A stretch of 64,000 nt of DNA, taken from Nevskia ramosa DSM 11499. GTDB lineage: Bacteria; Pseudomonadota; Gammaproteobacteria; Nevskiales; Nevskiaceae. Below, piece by piece: positions 17,608 to 25,864 of the stretch; position 1 is the first letter of the stretch; every line of letters begins with the position of its first letter. The stretch covers positions 310,001-374,000 of the forward strand of contig NZ_ATVI01000006.1 of assembly GCF_000420645.1 (NCBI RefSeq). The letters are read 5' to 3'. A program made the translations under genes and the position numbers. The notes below the pieces were generated by a model, which saw nothing but the letters and a program-made list of their open reading frames with translations, was not told the DNA's origin and did no database searches.

Positions 17608-20600
17608 ATGAAGTCCGCCATCCCCGCCTTGCTGCTGTCGCTGTCCAGCATCGCCGCCCCAGATGCATTGGCTGCACCGGCCGATTACGACAGCCGCCTG
17701 GGACCCGGCAGCGAAGTGCCGGGGCACCTGCTGACGGGGCTCAATCGTTCGGACAACGGCGTTTACGGCGACGTGCTGGCTCTGGCTGATGGCCGCACCC
17801 TGATCGCGGCGGACTCCGGGCCGCAAGGCAGCACCAACACCATTCCGGCGCTGCTGATGCTGCTGCCGAACGGCACGCCGGATGCGAGCTTCGCCAGCAA
17901 CGGCCGCTTCAGTCAGGACGTCATCGGTGGGCTGAACGTCCCCGGCTTCGGCCGGCTCGCCGCCACGCCGGATGGCGGCTATGTGGCGCTGGCCACCGAG
18001 AACGGCGCGGCGCGTTTCGATCTGATCAAGTTCACCGCCAGCGGCGCGCTCGATGCCGGCTTCGGCACCGACGGCCGGGTATCGCTATCGACCGCCGCCT
18101 TCCCCGCCAGCGCCGGCGGCTGGCAGAGCGGCGTGGTGACGCAGCCGATGGTCGTTGACCGCCAGGGCCGCGTTCTGGTCGCCGCCAATTACGTGCGCAG
18201 CGCCACCAGCGGCCTCACCAATGCCTGGGTGGTCTGCCGGTACCTGAGCACCGGCGTACTCGATGCCAGCTACGGCGCGGGCGATGCCGATGGTGTCGAT
18301 GGCTGCTTCGCGCAGACCTCCGGTTCGCCCCAGGATGCGATCAGCGACATCAGCGGCCTGGTGCTCGACGGCGACGCGGTGATCTTCGCCGGCAACGCCA
18401 CGCTGAACAGCCAGGGCGGCGTGTTCGGTGCGGTGCGCCTCACCGCCAGCGGCCAGCTCGATCCGGCATTCGGCACTGGCGGCGTGGTCAAGATCGGCTT
18501 CAGCGGCTTCGGTGCCGGGTTGGGCGTCGCCATTCGGCCGGATCGCCGTCTGGTGTTCGCCTTCCGCCCGGGTGTCGGCGTCGGCTCGCTGCTGCAACTG
18601 CTGCCCAACGGCAGCCTCGATCCCAGCTTCGGCAACGGCGATGGCATCGTCGACAGCAGCAACAATCAGGATCTCGCCGCCGGCACCGGCGGCAACAGCC
18701 AGGCGGTGGCCGCGGATATCCGCGATCTCGCCCTGCAGGCCGACGGCAAGATCGTGGTACTGGCGCGCACCAGCCTCGGCGGTTCGCCGGGCTTCACCGG
18801 CGCGCAGGTCGGGCGCTTCCTCGCCAATGGCCTGCAGGACACCGGCTTCGGCGACGTCGGCCCGCTGCTGCGCGGCCCGCGGCAAAGCCAGCAGAACGGC
18901 AACGCGCCGCTGGCGCTGACATTGGCAGCGGATGGCCGCATCGTCGTCATCGGCACTCAGAGCGTGTTCGGCGAACCGGCGCTGACCTATATCGTGCGCC
19001 TGCAGGGCGGCGCCTCGGTGCCGACCAGGGTCAATCCCTTCGTGCTGGTCGATCAGTTCGACGTGCCGGTCAGCACCGGGCGCGAGTCCAATGCCGTGAC
19101 CGTGGCCGGGCTGGATAGCAATGTGCTGATCACCGGCCTCACCGTGCCGGCGCTGGTGCGCATCGACAACGGCAGCTTCGGCGTCAACACCGACGCCAAT
19201 GCCGGCAATGCGATCCGCCTGGTGCGCAATGGCGATGTCGTCCGCGTGCGCCACGATTCGGCCGCCACGCCGGGCACTCGCACCGTCACCCGGCTGACCA
19301 TCGGCGTCGGCGACGATGCGGTCAGCGAGAACTTCATCAGCGTCACCGCGGGCGGCAGCTGCGCGTTAGGCACGATTCCGGGCACGCTCGATATCGGCTT
19401 CGGTGTCGAGGGCCGCCGCAGCCGCGCGATCGGCGCCGACAACAGCTTCAAGCCGACCATGCTGCTGCGCGATGACGACAGCGTGCAGCTCGCCGCCGGC
19501 GCCAATTTCACCCGAGTCCGCCCGGGCAGCCCGTTCCCGAGCAACGAGTCCGATCCGGCGCTGTTCCAGTTCACTGTCCGCGGCCTCGACGACAGCAATT
19601 TTTCCGGCGACGGCCTCGCCGATGCCGACAGCCTCGACGGCCGCGACTTCACCGGCGGCTATTCCGACGCCGTGCGTCAGCCGGACGGCAAGCTGGTGCT
19701 GACCACGCGCCTCGGCATCCAGGGCGGCTTCGCCAATGTCGACAGCGCCGTGCTGCGCCTGAACGCCGATGGCAGCCGTGACGGCAGCTTCGGCAGCGAT
19801 GGCGGCGTGACCTTGCCGAAGCCGCTGCCGAACAACGAGGTCGGCAGCCTGGTCGGTGTCACCGTGCAGGCCGATGGCCGCATCGTCGGCATCGGCAGCA
19901 TCAGCCAGACCACCGGCCAGTCGATCGGCTACTTCCTGGCCCGCTTCAATGTCGACGGCACGCTCGACGACGGCTCGGCCCTCGACAGCACGCCCGGCGA
20001 CAGCTTCGGCAACAACGACGCTGACGGCGTCAACGGCGTGTTCCTGAATCGCAGCCCGGCGGCCTTCGCGCTGAGCAGCACCGGCTACCGGGTGCGCGTG
20101 CAGGGCACGCGCATCGTGGTGATCGACACCACCGACGCGGTCAACGAAGTGCGCCTGTTCGGCCACGCGGCCGACGGCAGCCTCGATGCCAGCTTCGGCA
20201 GCGGCGGCGTGATCCGCGACATCCGCGGCGATGGCTTCTGCATCCGCCCGGAACTGCTGGTGCAACCGGACCAGAAGCTGCTGTTCACCGCCGAGTGCGT
20301 GATCGGCCGTCTGAACGCCAACGGCAGCCCGGACACCACGTTCGGCGGCGACGGCTTCGTCTTCCGTGACGCCAGCAACACTCGCGAGCTGACCAGCGGC
20401 CTGGCCCGGACCGCGACCAAGTGGCTGGTGCTGCAGCCGGACGGCAAGTTCCTGACCGGCGGCAGCACCAGCGATGAACGCACCGAGGTCGCCCGCTTCC
20501 ATGCCGACGGCCTGCCGGATACCGGTTTCGGCGACGATCGCATCAGTGTGCCGCTGGCCGGCTCGCCGATCTTCGGCGGCCTGGCCGTCGATAGCCTCGG

Positions 20601-22473
20601 CGCCGTGCTGATCGGCAATCTCGACAATCGCGTGGGCAGCAACACCAGCATCGAACTGGCTCGGCTTTGCGGTGGCGCCAGTGTCGATACCCGACCCGAT
20701 GCTTTCTCGTTCGACGATCGCATCGACGTGCCCTTGAGCACCGAGCAGCGCTCGAACGTCTACACCGTCTCCGGCCTGGAACCGTCGGTGCCGGCGCTGA
20801 TCCGGGTCGAGAACGGCGAGTACTCCGCCGGCTGTGCCGGCGAAGGCGAACCGCTGTTCGAAACGTCGATGGAAAAGGTCTACAACGGCATGCGCATCTG
20901 CGTCCGCCACACGAGTGCCGCGACCCCGGGCACGGCGGTGACCACCACCTTGATCCTCAGCGCCGGGCCGGACGAGTTCCGCGAGGACTTCATCACGGTC
21001 ACCGCCGGCGGGCCGGTGCAGAACACGGCGCCGGTCGCCGTCGACGACAGCGCCGAGACCCTCGTCAACACCGCCGCACTGATCAACGTGCTGTTCAACG
21101 ACAGCGACGCGGACGGCGATGCGCTGAGCGTGGTTGCGGTGAGCACGCCGGCCAACGGCACGGTGGAGATCGTCGACAACCAGCTGCTCTACACGCCGGC
21201 CGCCGGCTTCATTGGCACCGATACCTTCCGCTACACGATCAACGACGGCCAGAGCCCGGCACCACCCGCCCGGGCAGACCGTTTCGCGGCCGCCGAAGCG
21301 GACAGCCGCCAGACCGCCACGGTGACCATCACGGTCAGCGCCGCAGCGCCGGCCAACACGCCGCCGGTGGCCGTCAACGACACGGCGACGACGCCCGCAG
21401 GCACCGCCGTGCTGGTCGACGTGCTGGCCAATGATCGTGACGCCGATGGCGATGCCTTCGAGATCGCCTCGGTGACCAACCCGGCCAACGGCACGGTGGA
21501 GATCGTCGACGGCGCGATCCGCTACACGCCAGCCAGCGGTTTCGCCGGCACCGACAGCTTCCGCTACACCATCGCCACGCCGCGCCGCGAAACCGCAGCA
21601 CCGCCGCGGGTCAGTGCCGGCACTACAAGCCGCCGGCCGAACGCCGAAGGCGACAGCACCCAGACCGCCACCGTCACCATCACCGTAGTGGGCGCCGTCG
21701 TGCCGCCCGTTGTCGGGCCGGACGACAGCGTCAACGGTTCGGCCAGACGCGGCGGTGGCGCGGCCGGCGGCCTGCTCGGCTGGCTGGCACTGGCGGCGCT
21801 GCTGCGCCGGGTCACCCTGCGCTGGAAGATGCTGCGCGGACGCGGATTGATCGGTGCCGCAGCGCTGCTGCTGTCGGCAGGTGCTTCCGCTGCAGGTCCG
21901 GCACCTGCCGGATCAGGCAACGCCTGGTACACCGGCGTCGCGATCGGCAACGCCGCCAGCGGCCAGCGCGGTGACGGCGATCGCGCCATCGCCGGCAATG
22001 GCAACGATGCCGATGCGACGATCAACACGCTGGACTTCAGCTGGGGCGTCTACGGCGGCCGCGAGCTGAACGACTGGCTGGCGCTGGAGGCGTCCTACGA
22101 CAACCTCGGCCGCTATGGCGCCATCGTCAGCGGCACGTCACCGAATCCACAGCAGCTTGGCCGCGATCTGCTCAACGCACTGCCGATCGGCGGCGATGCC
22201 TATGGCCTGCGGCTGCGCGGCAGCCTGCCGCTGTCGCCGACGCTCGATGCCATCGCTCGCCTCGGCGGCTATTACGGCCATTCCGAGCGCCAGGTGACGA
22301 TCAACGGCATCACCGAACGCGGCAACGATGACTTCGGCGGCGTCATGGCCGGGCTCGGCGTGCGCCACACGCTCGGTACGCGCTGGGCGGTGGTCATCGA
22401 TACCCAGATGTACTGGCCCGAGCAGGGCAAGCGCCTGGTGCGCGCGGCGCTGGCGCTTGAGTTCCGTTACTAG
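17608..22473 (+). CDS. delta-60 repeat surface protein fused to an outer-membrane beta-barrel
   Basis: The 1621-residue protein has a signal peptide ending ALA, then delta-60-type repeats (DGRxL, LxxNGxxDxSFGxxG) forming two propeller-like blocks, each followed by a similar beta-sandwich module (DVPVSTGRESN; DVPLSTEQRSN). Two Ig-like domains with VAVDD/VAVND starts and DADGDA follow at about 1139 and 1249. Around residue 1380 comes a Gly-rich stretch, GWLALAALL and arginines, like a GlyGly-CTERM sorting tail. The frame then continues through a second signal-like sequence (M1408, LIGAAALLLSAGASA) into a 200-residue barrel ending in EFRY. Either a real fusion or two proteins with an internal start at 21829. 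Start 17608 is chosen by the signal peptide. Confidence 0.8.
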   Translation: MKSAIPALLLSLSSIAAPDALAAPADYDSRLGPGSEVPGHLLTGLNRSDNGVYGDVLALADGRTLIAADSGPQGSTNTIPALLMLLPNGTPDASFASNGRFSQDVIGGLNVPGFGRLAATPDGGYVALATENGAARFDLIKFTASGALDAGFGTDGRVSLSTAAFPASAGGWQSGVVTQPMVVDRQGRVLVAANYVRSATSGLTNAWVVCRYLSTGVLDASYGAGDADGVDGCFAQTSGSPQDAISDISGLVLDGDAVIFAGNATLNSQGGVFGAVRLTASGQLDPAFGTGGVVKIGFSGFGAGLGVAIRPDRRLVFAFRPGVGVGSLLQLLPNGSLDPSFGNGDGIVDSSNNQDLAAGTGGNSQAVAADIRDLALQADGKIVVLARTSLGGSPGFTGAQVGRFLANGLQDTGFGDVGPLLRGPRQSQQNGNAPLALTLAADGRIVVIGTQSVFGEPALTYIVRLQGGASVPTRVNPFVLVDQFDVPVSTGRESNAVTVAGLDSNVLITGLTVPALVRIDNGSFGVNTDANAGNAIRLVRNGDVVRVRHDSAATPGTRTVTRLTIGVGDDAVSENFISVTAGGSCALGTIPGTLDIGFGVEGRRSRAIGADNSFKPTMLLRDDDSVQLAAGANFTRVRPGSPFPSNESDPALFQFTVRGLDDSNFSGDGLADADSLDGRDFTGGYSDAVRQPDGKLVLTTRLGIQGGFANVDSAVLRLNADGSRDGSFGSDGGVTLPKPLPNNEVGSLVGVTVQADGRIVGIGSISQTTGQSIGYFLARFNVDGTLDDGSALDSTPGDSFGNNDADGVNGVFLNRSPAAFALSSTGYRVRVQGTRIVVIDTTDAVNEVRLFGHAADGSLDASFGSGGVIRDIRGDGFCIRPELLVQPDQKLLFTAECVIGRLNANGSPDTTFGGDGFVFRDASNTRELTSGLARTATKWLVLQPDGKFLTGGSTSDERTEVARFHADGLPDTGFGDDRISVPLAGSPIFGGLAVDSLGAVLIGNLDNRVGSNTSIELARLCGGASVDTRPDAFSFDDRIDVPLSTEQRSNVYTVSGLEPSVPALIRVENGEYSAGCAGEGEPLFETSMEKVYNGMRICVRHTSAATPGTAVTTTLILSAGPDEFREDFITVTAGGPVQNTAPVAVDDSAETLVNTAALINVLFNDSDADGDALSVVAVSTPANGTVEIVDNQLLYTPAAGFIGTDTFRYTINDGQSPAPPARADRFAAAEADSRQTATVTITVSAAAPANTPPVAVNDTATTPAGTAVLVDVLANDRDADGDAFEIASVTNPANGTVEIVDGAIRYTPASGFAGTDSFRYTIATPRRETAAPPRVSAGTTSRRPNAEGDSTQTATVTITVVGAVVPPVVGPDDSVNGSARRGGGAAGGLLGWLALAALLRRVTLRWKMLRGRGLIGAAALLLSAGASAAGPAPAGSGNAWYTGVAIGNAASGQRGDGDRAIAGNGNDADATINTLDFSWGVYGGRELNDWLALEASYDNLGRYGAIVSGTSPNPQQLGRDLLNALPIGGDAYGLRLRGSLPLSPTLDAIARLGGYYGHSERQVTINGITERGNDDFGGVMAGLGVRHTLGTRWAVVIDTQMYWPEQGKRLVRAALALEFRY

Positions 22474-23945
22474 GGTTTCAAGAGGCGATCGTCACCCCGA
22501 GCCTGCAAGGTCCGCGGCTGCAGCAGCAGGCGGGCCGGGGTGTCGTTGCTCAGGGTCGAGACGGTGCTGCCATCCGAACTGCCGCCCGAGGTCACGGCGA
22601 GGTCCGGCTTGCCGTCGCGGTTGAAATCGCCGATCGCCAGTGCGTACAGATTGCCGCTGACCACCGGGTTGGCGACGACGCTGAAGCGGACGGTGGCCGC
22701 GCCCGCTGCGGTGTCGTTGCCGAGAATCGACAGGCTGTCGCTGCCGTCGTTGGCGGTGACCAGATCGGGCTTGCCGTCGCCGTTGAAGTCGGCCACGGCA
22801 ACAGCGGTCAAGCCGCTGTTGATGCCGACGGTGGTGGTCGCGGCAGCGCCGAAGCGGGCACCGGCGGCGCCCGGCGCCGTGTCGTTGAGCAGGATCGACA
22901 GGCTGTCGTCGTAGTGGTTTGCGGTGACCAGATCGGGCCGGTGATCGCCATTGAAGTCGCCGACGGCAATCGCGATCGGGCCCTGGCCGACGGCCGGGTT
23001 GGCGGCCAGGTCGAAGTGCAGGTCGCTGCTGCCCGAAAGCGTCTCGTTGACCAGGACCGCCACGCTGTTGCCATAGCTGTTGGCGGTCGCCAGATCGGGC
23101 TTGCCATCGCCATTGAAGTCACCGACGGCGAGTGCATACGGGCCATCCATGCCGGCGAGCAGCTTGGCGGCGACGCTGAAGCTGGCGATGGTCGCGCCAT
23201 CCGTGGTGTCGTTGAGCAGGATCGAAACGCTGCTGCCGAGGTAGTTGGCGGTGGCCAGGTCGAGCTTGCCGTCGCCATTGAAATCGGCGGCGACGATGGC
23301 GATCGACCCCAGTGGGTCGACCGGCAGTTCGAACGCGCTGAAGTGCACATCGCCGCGCGACGCGCCATCGGCCAGCAGGATCGAGACGCTGCCATCACCA
23401 GCGTTCGCGGTCGCCAGATCCAGCAGGCCATCGCCATTGAAGTCACCGGCGACCACCGACTGCGGCTGCGCGCCGACGGCCTGGCTGAGGGCCAGATGGT
23501 AGTGAGCCTGCTCAGCGCCCGGCAGGCTGCTGTTGAGCAGGATCGAGACGCTGTTGCCGTCGTGGTTGGTCACCGCCAGATCGGGCAGACCGTCGCCGTC
23601 GAAATCGCCGACGGCGACCGCGGAAGGATCGCGCCCTCCGGCCGTGCCCACGGCGGCGCCGACTCGGGCTCTCGGCGCCAGCAGGAGTTCGGTCGACAGG
23701 CTGAGCGTCAGGCCCAGGCGATCCAGCAGCGCGCCGTCGAGGGCCGGCAGCGACGGCGTTGGCAGCTTCGCGGCGGCGAGAATCGGGCTGGCATCGAGCT
23801 TCAAGGAACGGGCGGCGCTGGCAACGACTTCTCCTTCCGCCGGCTCCACTTCGGCCATCGCAGGTCGTGCAACCAGGAAACCGATTGCCGACAGCACGAG
23901 CGCACGCGGCGCCTGCCTGATGACGACTGCCCCAATTCCGTTCAT
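22470..23945 (-). CDS. exported FG-GAP/VCBS seven-repeat protein
   Basis: The 491-residue protein has an N-terminal signal (ALVLSAIGFLVARPAMA) and seven repeats of about 50 residues, each with a calcium-binding loop such as GDFDGDGLPDLAV, GDFNGDGKPDLAT or ADFNGDGKPDLVT, and a SVSILLN strand. This is the integrin-like FG-GAP beta-propeller, where seven blades close one propeller. Such secreted proteins usually bind surfaces or polymers; no enzyme motif is visible. One blade has NRDG and another NGDH in place of NGDG. It converges on the 17608 gene, and the two stop codons overlap in a CTAG palindrome at 22470-22473. Its partner upstream is the divergent photolyase. Confidence 0.85.
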   Translation of the reverse strand: MNGIGAVVIRQAPRALVLSAIGFLVARPAMAEVEPAEGEVVASAARSLKLDASPILAAAKLPTPSLPALDGALLDRLGLTLSLSTELLLAPRARVGAAVGTAGGRDPSAVAVGDFDGDGLPDLAVTNHDGNSVSILLNSSLPGAEQAHYHLALSQAVGAQPQSVVAGDFNGDGLLDLATANAGDGSVSILLADGASRGDVHFSAFELPVDPLGSIAIVAADFNGDGKLDLATANYLGSSVSILLNDTTDGATIASFSVAAKLLAGMDGPYALAVGDFNGDGKPDLATANSYGNSVAVLVNETLSGSSDLHFDLAANPAVGQGPIAIAVGDFNGDHRPDLVTANHYDDSLSILLNDTAPGAAGARFGAAATTTVGINSGLTAVAVADFNGDGKPDLVTANDGSDSLSILGNDTAAGAATVRFSVVANPVVSGNLYALAIGDFNRDGKPDLAVTSGGSSDGSTVSTLSNDTPARLLLQPRTLQARGDDRLLKP

Positions 23946-24168
23946 GGTCTTCCACTCGCTGCTGAATGTTCATCGCCATCGCGACCGAGCAGACCTTGCG
24001 CCGACTGCCGCCTGCCTGGCTCTTCGAGCCGATCAAAGATGACGTTTCAGATCCAGACGGGATTCCCGGCGCGGACCGGACATTCGCGGAAAACCCTCCG
24101 CTGGCCGCGCGACATGCTGCGCCTTGCACGGCTACATTGCAGATCCGATCCTCGCGAGCCGCACGGTG

Positions 24169-25728
24169 ATGCTGCAAGTCGTCTGGTTCAAGCGCGATCT
24201 GCGCATTGCCGACCACGCGCCGCTGGCGCTGGCTGCGGCAGCCGGGCCAGTGCTGCCGATCTATCTGATCGAGCCCTCGCTCTGGCAGCAGCCGGATGCC
24301 TCGGGCCGCCACTGGGCGTTCATCCGCGAATCGCTGATCGAGCTGCGCGCCGCGCTCGCCAGGCTCGGCCAGCCGCTGGTGATCCGCCGTGGCGAAGCGG
24401 TGGCGGTGTTCGAAGCGCTGCGCGCGAAACGCGGCGCCTTCACGCTGTGGAGCCATCAGGAAACCGGCAACGGCTGGAGCTATGCGCGCGATCTCGCGGT
24501 CGGCGCCTGGGCGCGCGAGCAAGGCATCGGCTGGACGGAGATCGCGCAGCAAGGCGTGATCCGGCGCTTGCGCTCGCGCGAAGGCTGGGCCCAGCGCTGG
24601 GATCGGATGATGTCGGCCGACTGCGCCGAAGCACCGGCCAATCTGATGTCGCTCGATGTCGATCCTGGCCCGATGCCGCCACAGCAACTGCCGTGGCTGG
24701 CGGCCGATGCCTGCCCCGGTCGCCAGCGCGGCGGCCGCTCGGAAGCGCTGCGCACGCTGCACAGCTTTCTCACCGAGCGCGGCGGCCACTATCACCGCGA
24801 GATGTCGAGCCCGCTGACGGCGGCCGAATCGTGTTCGCGGCTATCGCCGCATCTGGCCTGGGGCACGCTTTCGATCCGCGAAACCGCGCAGGCCGCGACC
24901 ATGCAATTGCGGAAGCCCGCGGCGCAGCGATTCGATCAGCAACAAAGCTGGAAGCGCGCGCTGCGCTCGTTCATCGCCCGGCTGCACTGGCACTGCCATT
25001 TCATCCAGAAGCTGGAATCCGAACCGCGCCTGGAATTCACCAACACCCATCCGGCCTACGACGGCCTGCGCGAAAACGAGTTCGACGAGCAACGCTTCGC
25101 CGCCTGGTGCGAGGGCCGCACCGGCCTGCCGTTCGTCGATGCCTGCATGCGCAGCCTGATCGCCACCGGCTGGATCAACTTCCGGATGCGGGCAATGTTG
25201 TGCGCCGTGGCCAGCTACCACCTGTGGCTGCACTGGCAGCGCCCGGCGCTGCATCTGGCCCGGCTCTTCACCGATTACGAGCCCGGCATCCACTACCCGC
25301 AGATGCAGATGCAGAGCGGCGTCACCGGCATCAACACGATCCGCATCTACAACCCGGTCAAGCAGGGGCTCGATCACGATCCGGATGGCCTGTTCATCCG
25401 CCGCTGGCTGCCGGAACTTTCGAGGGTGCCGGCGCCGTTGATCCACACGCCGTGGCAGATGGACGAGCGGCAGCAGGCCGAAGCCGGCGTGCGGCTCGGC
25501 CACGACTATCCGCTGCCGATCGTCGATCCGATCGAGGCGGCCCGCGAGGCACGGGACCGAGTCTGGGCGGTGCGCGACGGTGCCGAATTCCATCGCCAGG
25601 CCGATGTCATCCAGGAGCGTCACGGCAGCCGCAAGGCCGGCCTGCCGCCGACCACCCGGCCGCGCAGGAAAGTGGCGCAGGCCCAGCTCGGACTGGATTT
25701 CGACGACGAGCCCGACGATCGGGCCTGA
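24169..25728 (+). CDS. cryptochrome/photolyase family protein
   Basis: The 519-residue protein begins with the photolyase alpha/beta domain ([16 protein letters not shown]) and ends with the FAD-binding helical domain: [59 protein letters not shown], and [28 protein letters not shown]. Canonical CPD photolyases usually have a different DWE...W motif at the last site; the PQMQMQSG form marks a distinct bacterial subgroup, so it may be a repair photolyase or a light sensor. I chose ATG 24169 because it matches the family N-terminus; an in-frame ATG at 24124 would add 15 unlikely residues. It likely repairs UV damage in the cytoplasm. Confidence 0.88.
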   Translation: MLQVVWFKRDLRIADHAPLALAAAAGPVLPIYLIEPSLWQQPDASGRHWAFIRESLIELRAALARLGQPLVIRRGEAVAVFEALRAKRGAFTLWSHQETGNGWSYARDLAVGAWAREQGIGWTEIAQQGVIRRLRSREGWAQRWDRMMSADCAEAPANLMSLDVDPGPMPPQQLPWLAADACPGRQRGGRSEALRTLHSFLTERGGHYHREMSSPLTAAESCSRLSPHLAWGTLSIRETAQAATMQLRKPAAQRFDQQQSWKRALRSFIARLHWHCHFIQKLESEPRLEFTNTHPAYDGLRENEFDEQRFAAWCEGRTGLPFVDACMRSLIATGWINFRMRAMLCAVASYHLWLHWQRPALHLARLFTDYEPGIHYPQMQMQSGVTGINTIRIYNPVKQGLDHDPDGLFIRRWLPELSRVPAPLIHTPWQMDERQQAEAGVRLGHDYPLPIVDPIEAAREARDRVWAVRDGAEFHRQADVIQERHGSRKAGLPPTTRPRRKVAQAQLGLDFDDEPDDRA

Positions 25729-25864
25729 ATCGCTTGCCGCAGCGGCTTGCCGTGCCTGGACAAGCTGACTACGCTCGCGGCCTAACCGCCGTCATGCGTA
25801 CAAGCGACGGGGACGAGGACACGACAAGGCGGAAGCAGCTTGCGGTTCGGGGTGGGGATTGGGC

